From assembly GCA_949358305.1 (NCBI GenBank), contig OX442324.1, positions 3,912,001 through 3,976,000 of the forward strand: a stretch of DNA of 64,000 bases. Reading direction: 5' to 3'. Positions 1 to 11,800 of this stretch are shown piece after piece. Made by a program: the position numbers and the translations under genes. The notes under the pieces were generated by a model that had not been told where the DNA came from, searched no databases, and saw only the letters and a list, made by a program, of their open reading frames with translations. Position 1 is the first letter of the stretch. Every line of letters starts with the position of its first letter. Origin of the DNA: Strigamia acuminata (lineage: Eukaryota; Arthropoda; Chilopoda; Geophilomorpha; Linotaeniidae).

Positions 1-1792
1 CCTTTTCGAAAATCACGTTTTGCGCATATTCGTCGAGTGGCGTATCCAACTCGTTGAACAAACTTTTCGCTCGTCGGAAATAGGCTCGTAACTCTTCTCC
101 TGCGGCTTGTAGCATGAGACTGACTCTCTGTCTAATTTCTTTTTGGGTCTCGCCGTACTGACTGTTGAAAGCGACGACAAACTGTTCCCAAGTTTTTAAT
201 TTTGCTTCCACATACCAGGCTCTGGCTTCCCCTATTAACATTTCGGGTAGCCCTTTTGTTACCATCTCGTCGGGTTCGGCTCCGAGTCGTGAAATGGTGA
301 GTGCCACTTCGTCTAAGAAGTTATTGCCGGCCCTCCAGGTTCCGTCGAATCTCATCAGTCGCAACTGTGACCATTTTATGTTTCGGTCCTTTTGTTCTAA
401 AGCCCATTGATCGGCGGAATATTTTCGAAGAAGGCTCTCGTTTTGTCTTGGGCGATTTCTCAGATTTCGATTTTGGTTGACCTGGGAGTCGGCGCGTGCT
501 CGTTCCTCGAGTGCTCTTAATCTAGCTTCCATTATGGGATCGGCTTGGTATTGATTCCCACAGTTCGGGGACGTAGCTCCATTTTGGGGCGCAAATCGTT
601 GGAAATTACCGTTGGTTGAGTTCGGGTCGGTCAAGGTCGGTGTTGTCGAGTTTGGCTGCGACTCGGTCAGTTGTGTTCCGGGGGGGAAAATTCCGTTTAT
701 GGCTGTTCCATTTAGGACCCCGTTCTTCTGTCCGATCAAAATGGTCGACCCTCTCCCGCCGTAAAGTTGTGTCTTTAGTCTTGCGGCTTCTCGGTCGACT
801 TCGTTGGCGGCTTGTATTTTAATTCTTTCCGCCTCGTTTGCGGCTTCGACGTTGGCTTGTACCGTCTGGATATCTTCGAGGCTTGGCATTGCCAACCTGT
901 TCCGTCCTTGCTGGTTTCTGAGGTGGTTTCGCTGATTTATCAGTCTAATCATCTCTGCGTTAGGGTCCTTTGGGGTTTGACTGGTGTGGCCAGCTCTCGT
1001 AGCAAAGGATTGGGCGATTGCCCACGACTGTTGACCCTTATTATTTCGACGGTCCTGCTGGAAGGCTTCCAGGAATTCGTTCTGGATTTCGACTGGCTCG
1101 TCCACTATACTATCCCATCCTTGAACGTTGATTCCTTTCGAGCTGAGGGAATCGGCCTCGCTTTCGTCGTCGGCGTCGGATGTTCGGGTGGAATCATAGG
1201 AGTCCGTCGTTTGGTTATTCGTTTTTTGACGTTTTACGTTTTTTCGACCTCTTCTAAGGGCTCGTTTTTCCGCTCGCTCTTTGGCAAGACGAATGATCAT
1301 GTTCATCTGTGCTAGCGGGTCCCCTTCTTCGTTGTAAGGGATTCCCTCCAGTCGAGCGAGTTCGTACGCTTCTTTACAGCTATCGATCTGGGATTTCTTC
1401 GAATTATAACCGTGTGTGATCGTGACACGATTACTCTGGCGATTATCCTGATTGTCGAATAGGTTATACCCGTTCTGACTTTGTTCGGATTCTTCTTCTT
1501 CCTCTTCGACTTCTTCTTCGATTCGCTGATTTATCGGCGTTTTATTGGTTGGGTTTTTGCTAGCGGGTACTTTACTAGCCGGCGTTTTTCCGGTCGGCAC
1601 ATTCTCGGGTGGTTTTTCCGCGTGGTTTTCGTTGACTGGTGTCTTTCCAGTCGTCTTTTCCCTCGTCGGCTCCGGTGGCTGCTTTTCTAACGCTGGACTA
1701 GCTAATGCTTCGGCCCTTGCCTTGGCGGATTCCATGGCTTTTCTTCGGGCGCTTGCGGTTGAAGGGTTTCGATTTTTCCCGCTTTTCGTCAT
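1..1792 (-). CDS. gag: Retrotransposon Gag polyprotein, C-terminal part outside the window
   Basis: An open frame of 597 codons starts at the ATG at 1792 (minus) and runs off the window without a stop. It would form the capsid of retrotransposon particles. The N-terminal 150 residues are rich in Lys, Pro, Thr and Glu, with a run of acidic residues near 95-105. The middle is low-complexity and hydrophilic, rich in Gln and Asn. The last 120 residues look like the retrotransposon Gag capsid domain: a repeated Trp/Leu/Arg pattern, an ARAWY motif near residue 525 followed by TWEQFVVAFNSQYG, then RAYFRRAKSLFNELD. No zinc knuckle is visible; it would lie further on. Codon use is more GC-rich than in the surrounding DNA, as expected for a recent mobile insertion. 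The start was chosen as the first ATG after the primer-binding site. The reverse strand of this stretch has only short frames. Confidence 0.85.
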   Translation of the reverse strand, partial: MTKSGKNRNPSTASARRKAMESAKARAEALASPALEKQPPEPTREKTTGKTPVNENHAEKPPENVPTGKTPASKVPASKNPTNKTPINQRIEEEVEEEEEESEQSQNGYNLFDNQDNRQSNRVTITHGYNSKKSQIDSCKEAYELARLEGIPYNEEGDPLAQMNMIIRLAKERAEKRALRRGRKNVKRQKTNNQTTDSYDSTRTSDADDESEADSLSSKGINVQGWDSIVDEPVEIQNEFLEAFQQDRRNNKGQQSWAIAQSFATRAGHTSQTPKDPNAEMIRLINQRNHLRNQQGRNRLAMPSLEDIQTVQANVEAANEAERIKIQAANEVDREAARLKTQLYGGRGSTILIGQKNGVLNGTAINGIFPPGTQLTESQPNSTTPTLTDPNSTNGNFQRFAPQNGATSPNCGNQYQADPIMEARLRALEERARADSQVNQNRNLRNRPRQNESLLRKYSADQWALEQKDRNIKWSQLRLMRFDGTWRAGNNFLDEVALTISRLGAEPDEMVTKGLPEMLIGEARAWYVEAKLKTWEQFVVAFNSQYGETQKEIRQRVSLMLQAAGEELRAYFRRAKSLFNELDTPLDEYAQNVIFEK

Positions 1793-1858
1793 TTCGATAG
1801 TTTGCAAAGTTCAAACCGTAAGATATGTTTATTTAAAATAGTTTGAATGTTCAAAACT

Positions 1859-1876
1859 ATCCCGGACAGACCCCCA
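1859..1876 (-). other. Primer-binding site of the LTR retrotransposon
   Basis: On the minus strand the 18 bases begin TGGGGG and end GTCCGGGAT, two bases after the LTR end. The TGG start is complementary to the CCA end of a tRNA. The sequence differs at three central positions from the tRNA-Pro site known from other retroelements, so a proline tRNA primer is possible but not proven. Confidence 0.6.
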
Positions 1877-1934
1877 CGTGTCGTAACCTTGATTCCGGTA
1901 AATAAACTTACACAATATCTTACAATAATAACCT

Positions 1935-1940
1935 TTTATT
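1935..1940 (-). terminator. LTR polyadenylation signal
   Basis: AATAAA on the minus strand about 60 bases before the LTR end, where an R/U5 boundary would be expected. Confidence 0.45.
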
Positions 1941-2148
1941 TCACACTTGTAATATAATACAAATATACTTAACAATGTTGTGGTCTCGGATCCTTGTCGG
2001 CGGATACGATTTGTTGCTGCACGGCAGTCTTACACGTGGTTTCTGTTGTCTAGGGTAATGGCGTCTGGCGAAACACGTGTTCGCAAACGCTTCGCTTCGG
2101 TAGATATTACTATCGTAGTATTGCTACGATAAATATCTGTGACTGTGA

Positions 2149-2154
2149 TTTATA
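2149..2154 (-). promoter_or_regulatory. TATA-like box of the LTR promoter
   Basis: TATAAA on the minus strand inside the LTR, about 210 bases before the polyadenylation signal. This spacing fits a U3-R-U5 layout. Inferred from motif and position only. Confidence 0.4.
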
Positions 2155-2517
2155 GATGAATTTGGCAACGGGCATCGATCCTCTATCAATCCGGTAAACG
2201 GCCTGACGGTGAGGTGGTGATGCTAATGTTGCTCTGGTATCTATAAAGTGGGGGTTTCCGGTCAGATACGGGTTTAAATAGTGGCTGGACCGGAAATGAC
2301 GTATTTGCATAAATTCGGGGAATTATGCAAATCTATGACGTTGTCACGTCAGTCCCGCAGAAACGGTAAAACTAGTATAGCTAGTTTTCCCGCAATAATC
2401 TGACAATCATTTTACTATCAATATTAAAATTACTATTTATTAAGTTATGATTAATTAAAACACTTTTGTGACCTCGTGGTCACCACAACGTTTCTCAACT
2501 TGCATCATCTGACAACA

Positions 2518-2806
2518 CGAGGTGGCCAAAGTAGGAATGATGGACGTAATAAAAAAAATTGTAAGGAGAAGAGGAGTGGGGTGGGGGGGGAAAGCAAAAA
2601 AAGATCATACTGGCAATATAGGAGAGACCAAATGTAAACAAACAATCATGGCCAGCAATAATATTGTAGAAATAACTCAAACCAATAACTTGTCGTCAGT
2701 CATTGTTTACATTCTCCTTATTCAAACACAATATAATAACTTGACTGACCTGTGGTCGGCCGCATCAACTACAACAAAGTCACAACCTACGACTCTTTAT
2801 TTGCAG
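2518..2806 (+). other. Upstream AGA intron remnant between LTR and first visible exon
   Basis: There is no gene signal here. The stretch has a G-rich run near 2579-2590 and ends with a TTTGCAG splice acceptor at 2801-2806. It is most likely the 3' end of an AGA intron into which the retrotransposon inserted. Confidence 0.5.
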
Positions 2807-5800
2807 CCACTCAATTCGCAGTTTCAATGGGATTTCCAAAGGAAACTCTAAGCACCAATGCATCAATTGAAAAATGGAACAAGTGGAAACAGGATAATTG
2901 TCAACCCAACTATTGGCTAGTGAGTGAACATTTATTCTTTCGTCTCCACAACAATCGAATTTTGCGCAAAAGACTTGCTAATTCTAAGATGCTAAATTCT
3001 GCGCACATGATTTTATAATTCCAGTTGTTATTTAGCAGTATTAAGCCTAATAGTGCTAAAATAAAGTAAATAAACAACAATAAACTCATCATTAAAAGTA
3101 ATTTAGAGCGTAGTACCAAAATATTATTTTTTTTTCTGGTGTGCAACATGCTTGAAAAAAGCCATGTTAAATGCATGAGCAGAATGTGATGCGCAGTTTG
3201 AATTTAGCAGCAAGATACCAGGCACGAACTGTAGTCATAGTCACACATGACGTCATGTTTACCAGAAAAATTAAATTCTATTCTTCACATTTAAACTTAG
3301 TAAATGTTTGCGGAGCAAATTCTTCCGTTTTTCATGTTTACTCACAAATTCCACACTCTTAAGTATAGGATTAAATTAAATGGAAATTTAGTAGCCACAG
3401 AACCAGTTTTTCAAATGCAGCTAGGGAAAGAAAGGGTAAAATATCTTGATGATCAAGCAGTCCGGAAAAAGTGAGCAAGGTTGCCTGGATTTCAAACAGC
3501 GTCAGCAATAGTGCAAAGCTAACACTGCGGTAAGAGATTGTCAAATTTAAAGAGTCCTCTTGCACTCGAGGGTAACGGGGTGCAATGCCAAAGGTGGTTC
3601 AATAAGTCTTGCATTAAGTGTGTTAGGAGTACGAGTGCAGTATTAATATTTTTACTCCACTTCATGTTTTGTGTTTGTTTAAGGCCCCTACAACAAACTA
3701 GCTTCAGTTTGAGAAATTTTATATTTATTATTCATTTATTTATTTATTTATTTATTTATTTATTTGAACACTCAAAGAGTACAGCATGGTCACAAAATGT
3801 CTGTACAGTAGAACCTCGATTATCCAAACTAATTGGGAGACATAGGTGTTCATAAAACCGAATTGTTCGGATAATCTAACATTAGGTTTATACACATGCT
3901 GTACTTCGTATGAAAATTAAGAGTCATTAAAATATTGTTAAAAAGCATTAAAACCGACCAAAAATGGATAAAAACCGTCAAAAAACATTAAAAACTGTCA
4001 AAAAACATTTAAAAACTGTCAAAAAACATTTAAAAACTGTCAAAAAACATTTAAAAACTGTCAAAAAACATTAAAAACTGTCAAAAAACATTAAAAACTG
4101 TCAAAAAAACATTTAAAAACTGTCAAAAAACATTAAAAACTGATTAAAAATAGGTGAAAAATCGTAAAAAATCGTAAAAAAAAAAAACATTAAAAATCGA
4201 TTAAAAAACCAATAAAAATTGGTTAAAAATCGGTAAAAAAAAAAATCGATAGAAATTGGTTAAAAAATTCGCCTACTGCTGTTCGGAAATCGAACGTTCG
4301 TATAACCGGTGTTCCGACAATCGAGATTCTACTGTATATGAGTTTGGACAGATGTCTACACTGGCTAATGCATCGTGAATTCAAGCAGAAGACAGAAGAA
4401 CGGATTACGTAGATAAGAGAGAGAGAGAGTTACGTACGAAGTTTGTTCGATGGACGTTAATTTCGAACAAAAACTGGTGGGTTTCCACCTGAGGCGAGGG
4501 AGCGGAATTAGAGTCTTTATAGGGTGTGATGGGTTTTTGTAGTCACGTAACGAGTTTGCGATGGCAATAAGGTCGGAGCATAGAAGAAGATTGTCTAGGT
4601 TGAGTGCATGCAATACATTTAGTTAGGAACAATTTGGTCAGTCTCGGGGTCCACCAAGTGTGGCGATGAAAAATTACTTTTTCATGTATAAGGGGAGGGG
4701 CATAATAGTTTAAATTGTTTCCGATGTTATGATGGGTGAAAAAATTTACTTTGTCGCCATTTTGTTCTGAGTTGTAGAAAACTGGAACAAGTGTGAACAC
4801 AAGACTTTCTAAAAGTGGGCGGATTTTGTAGAAAAGTGGTTCAAGTGTCAACATGGCATAAAAGAAGAGACTCCGTTAGTTATACGCACGATTATTCATA
4901 GGATCGTCGCTGTCAACCTGAACTGTGATTGTGTAGTCATGTGTTGTTAGGGTTCGTTACCACATGGTCAGGCGTACGTGCATGGCGGATTCACGCGCTT
5001 ATGCCCTTTATTACTTGATTTTGCGATGCCTACTTTCAGAAAAATAGTGTTGAGAGTGTCGGCAGCTTGAGTTAAACATTGGTCATCGGGGAGCCCGTTA
5101 TCAGTTGTGTGATCACTCAAAGCAGTTTCCCCCATGCACGATAATTAACAAATCTCTTGTCACTCACCTTTCCAGAACTTATATACCAAAAAAATAAAAA
5201 TACAAATAAACTGCAATAAAAACTTCTCGTTTCGAATGCACATCACTTTTATTGTTGACAACTCATATTTTAAAAATAACAAACACAAGGATGAAACTAA
5301 CTATTGTATTTATCATTTATCATTGTCAATAAATAAACTCTAAAAACCAATTGATTAATTTTTAACTAGCAAGAAAAAACAAAAAAAACATTAATTATTT
5401 TTTTTTTCAAATTTAAATTTCCTTCCCTTCACGCAATAATTTCTTGCTTTCAAATAAAGTCGTATCAATTTGATAAAAAAAAAAAAAAAAAAAAAATTCT
5501 CCCCAGAACAAAGAGATAGTTAATTATTTAGGTGATGTTTCTGGCATTGCACTTAGTAACTGCACTATAATTTGCTAGAAACCCACCATTGAACGACTTA
5601 ACTGTGTAATCAAAGATGAAATTTCTCCATAGCAGGAAGTAGAAAGCATATTAGTCATTGATTATCTCATAGTAACCAACACACAAGTACAAAATTCCGT
5701 TATAACACCTGTATACAGCGCAAAACCAAATAAATCAAATAAATTCACGCGAGACTTATCTCTCAACATTTATTTGTGTGTAATTGCACGGTCCGAGTGA

Positions 5801-8800
5801 GGAATGTGATACAAACAACTCAATTCACACAGGAGATGTTCCCCCAAAGCTTTAATCGTCATGAATTATGCAAAATTTAATTTTGCACACACGAACTGCA
5901 AATACTTGACACACCTGGCAGAGAGAAGCTTAACAGCAGACCCCAAACCAAAAGTTTCCATAGCAACAACAACATCAAAGGCATCCTTTCTATATCATCA
6001 TTCTCACACACAAAACAACAAAAAATTCCACGCAAACCCCAAAATCATCTTTTTTTTATCAAAAAATTTATTTTTTAAATTTACTTTAATGTAATTAATT
6101 ATTTAAATTAATTTTTTTTATTAGAACGTTTCGCCAGATCCCACAGCACAATGCGGCCCTTACCATCCTAAAATATCACCAAAGGCGCTTCACCATTTTC
6201 GTCACCACTATGGAGAAGAGGAGAGACAAAAGATACGTTTAAGCCACGACACAATCGGGATGGTTGCCATCGATGCCGCTGGACGTGTTGCTGCAGGAAC
6301 CTCGACTAATGGACTCATTCATAAAATACCGGGGTATTCATCACAAGACGGAATTTCGGTTATTAACTCGCCGATTTAAACCAATTTTCCTTCAGACGAG
6401 TTGGTGACTCGCCCATTATAGGTTCGGGCGCGTACTGCGATAAAGACGTCGGTGCAGCAGCAGGTACAGGCGATGGTGATGTCATGATGCGATTTTTACC
6501 AAGGTACCGTGTAGTCTTTTACTTTTTAATCAATTTATTACAAATTGATGGCGGGGAAAAAACAAACTCTTTTTAGATCTTTACGGAATGATTAATGAGA
6601 ATATTTACTCTTGGATTTAATAGTTTTTAATTTATCGCTTTTTATCCTCCAATTATTTCCTCCCAGATCACAAGAAATCGATAACAACGAGTCGATGTTT
6701 AATCACACAATATTCAATGATATCGAATTTTAAATGTTAAAAAGAATTAGCAGATTGATGGATCAATTAAAGCTTAGCCGTAAATTACGGTTGTCACAAT
6801 TCACCACGAAAATGTAGTACTAATTAGTACTCAATTAGTCCTACAAAATTCCAAAATCCTAAAAAATCCTAAAAACCAGGAGTTAAAAAATTTTGAATTT
6901 TTCCAAAAAACGAATAAAACTGTACACTCAATTCTCAAACCGTGTAAAAAAGTCGTGTTGTAAGTGTTTAACAAACACTTAAAACACGACTTTTTAAATG
7001 TAGCTACTGCGTATCTTCTTAAAAAATCTTTATAAAAAAATCGTGTAATATCAAAAGAAATCGTGTAAAAACGGAATTGGATACACAAATTACTAAGCAA
7101 ATGTCGTAACTGTTGTGCCAACTTGAGACGTGTAGACTATTAAAGAAATCAATCATTAGGTATTGATTGCTTTCGGTTTACAGTTACCAATCAGTTGAGA
7201 ACATGAGAAATGGAATGAGCCCAATAGCAGCAAGCGAAGAGGCACTCAAGAGGATCATTTCTTATCACGCACACTTCTCAGGAGCTGTCATCGCCCTAAA
7301 TATTAAAGGCGAATATGGTAAGGGGCTAAGGGCTGAATTGGTTTCAACATTTTGAAAACTGAACACATACACACACTGAGCAAACTTCATTTCTTCAACT
7401 TGATTACACTGCCGTCTTTCTTAGCAATGTGGACACCGGTTTATACCTGTGGCCCCATTTTACGACCAGGTACAATTTCTCTTTTCTCAGTTTGGAAACC
7501 ATTTTATGACCATTGGATGTGTCCATGTAGCAAAACTGGGCTCAACCTGAACTCGCCTTTGATTTCTTTTCCTCCAACAACCATGGAGTCGCATTATAGT
7601 ACCTCACTTTATTCCACCCAATAACCCATTGAAAACAGCTGAGAAAACTCACAACACTTAGACAACACTCATAAGCCACTGACCTAACGCCATAATCCTG
7701 GCAGTCACCAAGGATTTTCCACATCTTTAATACTTTGCTATACTAATTCAGGCATCCACTAAAGTAGTCTTCATCATTTCATTTCCCTCCCACTATTTGT
7801 TTCTTTCCATACTAAACTCAATTTCTAACACCTTCTCCTCCTCCTCCGGTAGCATGCCAGTGGCAAAATTTTTAATTAAATTAAATCTGCTTTACGTCTG
7901 AGTCATGGGCAAACTGCACGTTGAAGGTGATGCAGTTCTTTTCCTACCAATCAGAGCTCAACAATTCGAGCCAATTTCGCCTCTCATTGGTCAGAAAAGT
8001 ATTGACACCATTAGCTTTTAGTGCCCTGGCGACTCAAATGTGTCACTTTGATGCCACCAGAAGAACAGAACATCTCACTTTTACTGCTCCTATGTTATCT
8101 TATGGTAATTCATTGCAGAGGTGCATCCACTTCATAAGGCGAAAAGAAAGACACTCATCGGCTTATTACTCATGTTAAAGTGGCTTATGAGCCAATGCAC
8201 TTCCTGGCAGGTGCATCACTGACTTTACAGACATTCTTCAAAATGGCTGAAAGGCACAAAAAGAATGTCTACACAACAGGTGTTCTTGTTCGCACCACAA
8301 TATTTGAGCTAGCTTAACACTTTGTTTGCACCACAATATTTAAGCTAGCTTAACATTCGAACCCAGATCTGAAAATAGGTGCGAACACATGCAGCCCAAA
8401 ATTATCTGGTTTAAAGCGATTAAACCAGATTGTGCAAAGCCAGATTGGCTGTCGAAGCTAGCTCAAAACACTTCCAACAATTCCTTGTGCATTGTCAGCT
8501 GATTGTCCGTTGGTGCAGCCACATGCCTGAACAGGACGCCATTAATGTGACGTTATTTTCTTGATTTTGTTGGTTACCATGGTTACGGGCCTAAGATATT
8601 TCCAAACAGAGAACGTTTGATAATTTAGATTAAGTTGAAAAGTTTCACTTCTACCGTTCGGTTTTAAATGTACTGTATTTTATCGATTAAGAGCCGCGGC
8701 TCTTATTCAAAACTGCCATTTTTGTCAGTTTTTCGTTTGTTACATTTGTTTAATGTGACAAACCAAGTCTGAACGTCACGAACTAAGCGTACGTTCATCG

Positions 8801-11800
8801 TTTGCGAGGTTAAATACGGAAACAATAGCGTACTTTTGCAAAAATACGGTATTCTTGGTGTCTCAGCCGCGGCTACTATTTGAGAGTGGCTACAATTCAA
8901 GGGCGACTCTTAATCGGTAAAATACGGTAAGTATTATCTCAACGTAATGCGGGCTAGCCTAAGTTATTCCCCCGTCACACTGCCCGAGCTAGATGATTTC
9001 GAGCTAGATTAGCACAACTTTAATCTAGCTTAGTAAGCTGTTCGCACTGGCAATGAAAAAACATGCTGTTCCAAGCCTTGGTGAGTAATAACCTAACGAC
9101 CTAACTAAGTGAACGACCCCCAAAATACAAGCATAACACTGCAATGCACTCTGGTCAAAACTAAATCGCTTCAATGTAGCTAGTTCTCCAAACAATTTGC
9201 AAAGTAGCCGAACTCGAGTCGATAGTGTATTCACTGCTTTTTCCAAGCTACGATTCGTGCCCAGTATCTTGATGCCAAATTCATACTGCCCATCACATTC
9301 TGCGCATGAATTCACCATGGCGACTGTCAAGCTTGTTTCACACAAAAGAAACAAAGCAACAATATTTCCGTACCATGCTGCAAATTATCTCATACAAATA
9401 TTACTTTAAAAAAAAAAACACACAAATTTTGCACAGAAAAGAGCAGAAATTTTAGACTAATCAAGTCGACCACTTCTTAACAAAATTAAGGTACAATTTC
9501 TTAGCCGTTGCACTTTAGTCCAATGGACTGGCCAACCAATAATTAACTCTTGGCCAGAGCTTAATTGTTGACCATTGATTCAATTTCCATTTGCTCTATT
9601 TCTCCCCCAGCTTACTCAACAATATGCGCCTAATATTGTTCCAATCAATAAGTGCAATCACAACATCCCTTTTACTTCTCCATTCAGTACAGACAACACT
9701 TTGTCCAGCCGCATCAGCTCGTGTTTATCAAACCCATTCAAATGTCGACGCTACGTCGGCAACTGCAAGTGTGGGTGTGCTCTGACTGCTAACCAATGGC
9801 CACTGCCTGATTACACATGCCCAACACCGTCTTGTAAAAACAGTTGGTCTCATCGTTTTCAAGCTGAATCGCCGGATTTTGTGACCATTTAACCTTCAAA
9901 CTCCTCCACTCTTCTGACTGCAGATGCTGATTATTGGTTAATGTTATGTACCAATTCGGGTGGATTCAAGCGTGCTCAATAACTATACACAATAGATTTA
10001 CACCTCTGGCTATATTAAATAGCTCTAATGAAGCAAAAATAGCAATGACTTCGATTTCAATTGCCAACTGTAGACTTGAAAATTTAAAACAAAAAAAAAT
10101 AATTAAATTTGCCAAACTTTTCTATTTTTACTTCCAATAGCAAAGCAACCTTAGTCACATGCAAATTGTTGAAACAACATTTTTAAACAATACATTTGGA
10201 ATGTAAATTTGGTGTTATTTGATCTGGTCAGCTTAACTGAGGGTTGCTCGATACAATTCTAAACGCATTTTTTGGAGTTACAGTCGAACCTCGTTATAAC
10301 AAATCGCAATATAACGAATTTTTCGTTATATCAAACACTTAAAAATGGCTTGGTTGGCCATAGAACACCACGTTAAAAAATTTTGATATAACAAACTTTC
10401 ATTATAACGAACTGATTTCTCGAGTCTCTTGCGATTCGTTATAACGAGGCTCGACTGTACTAAATTTAATGCAGTTAAACGGCCTTTAAACAACTTTTGT
10501 TGTCCAAATGGATGTCCAAAACATATGCATTTAGTCTGGCTTAAATTAGATAAACCAGACTAAATAACCTTCGGAATTCAGCTGGTGAATTTGTCCACTG
10601 TTGTGTGCTGGAATGTAACTCATCCGTGAGGATGCTGGAGATTTCGTTTCAAAATTACTGTTAGCTGTTCGCACTTGTGTGATAAATAGCCAATCGGAAC
10701 AATGCAGCACTTTTGATAAATGGTGCCATTTTTACTACTGTAAACTTCTAGTGGACTCTACCCAAAATGCATTGCACAACAAAAGAAAAGAAAAAAAAGA
10801 AAAGAAAAAAAAAACTGTGATTGGTTGATTTCTAAAGAATAAAAAGTTGGATGAAATTTATTTTCTTCTTCAAAATAATATTCAATTTATATTACTTCTT
10901 TTCAAGTTTACACTTAAACAAACAAACAAACAAAAAATTATGTCAACTTTTGACAAATTGGATCTACAACAGCATCACGCAATCGCAGCATCAAGATCCT
11001 CCAATTTTTAACAAATGAGTGTGAAAAAGTGATGTGCCAGAGTAAACAAAAACGAGTTGAGAATGGAATTGAATTAGCCGACCTCAGAGCCCCTCCCAAA
11101 ATGACTTGGTACTCTGAATTATGGATGAAATTTGCTATGAAGAATACAATGAAAAAAAGGGGATCTTCCACTAGCAACCCAGAAACACACATACCCATGG
11201 CATTTAAGCTAAAAAAAATAATTATTATTAACATTGCAAAATACGAACCCTCTTTCACTCTTTCTCTCTCTTTCTCACACACTCCAAATAATATTTCGTA
11301 GAATTTCGAGTCATTAATGAGTCCCCTGTGGATCTTGGAAGGTTGAAGGTTATTCAGACAAGAAGGTCTTTTTTCAAGGCAAGGAACCGATTGATTGGAA
11401 CATTCCACACCCAAACGATGATTCAACAACAGTTTTACAGCAGCTCGTGAAAAATACAACTTCAATAGAAAATTCCTCTGCTCACTTCCTCTTTTCCTTG
11501 TCCCCCTGATGGTCACAAAACTGACTCGCCCCACTGATTTCATGGCTAGTGCACAGGAAGATTTCAAACTCGGAGCAGTAATACTAAAACTTTGATCTGC
11601 TTTCTTCACTTTAAAAAAGAAGGAAATAATTTTACGAACTCGAGATAAAAACCACTTAAAAATGCTATTTTCTCAAGTTAGTTTCCAATAATAAATTAAC
11701 TTAAAGCGAACCCACATCCACTACATAACAATCTAATTTCTGCTTTTAATTTTTCTCTTTCTCTTTCCTCTTCTTTAATTAAAACGTATTTAATTCTGTC

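Larger units (their letters stand above)
1..2517 (-). mobile_element. 5' portion of an LTR retrotransposon (Ty3/gypsy-like), truncated by the window edge
   Basis: Read on the minus strand, the element has a 5' LTR (2517 to 1879), a two-base gap, a primer-binding site beginning TGGGGG (1876 to 1859), a short leader and a long uninterrupted gag frame from 1792 to the window edge. Pol, the second LTR and the second target-site copy would lie before base 1, so its completeness cannot be judged. It sits upstream of the first visible AGA exon in the opposite orientation. Because AGA needs N-terminal exons that are also missing, the element is probably inside an AGA intron. The intact frame of nearly 600 codons suggests a fairly recent insertion. 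Class assignment rests on the gag type and the primer-binding site only. Confidence 0.85.
1879..2517 (-). repeat. 5' long terminal repeat (about 639 bp)
   Basis: Read on the minus strand, the repeat starts TGTTGT at 2517 and ends ACGACA at 1879, giving the usual TG...CA ends with short imperfect inverted repeats. Its position directly before the primer-binding site and gag fixes the boundaries. It holds a TATA-like box (2154-2149), a small hairpin (about 2138-2101) and a polyadenylation signal (1940-1935). The partner LTR is outside the window, so the ends are inferred from one copy. Confidence 0.7.
2920..6124 (+). other. AGA intron, 3.2 kb
   Basis: Begins GTGAGT and ends TTATTAG. It contains a (TTTA)n microsatellite, a 529-bp TA-flanked inverted-repeat element, an A-run near 5474-5495 and AT-rich unique DNA. 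The open frames here are short and show no family resemblance. Confidence 0.6.

Noticed and set aside
165-1841. Plus-strand frames across the first 1.8 kb
   Set aside because: All are shadows of the minus-strand gag frame, which is open throughout.
3975-4142. CRISPR-like array
   Set aside because: Units are contiguous tandem repeats without unique spacers, inside a eukaryotic transposon.
8340-8370. tRNA T-arm-like GGGTTCGAATG (minus strand)
   Set aside because: No matching anticodon arm or acceptor stem could be built around it.
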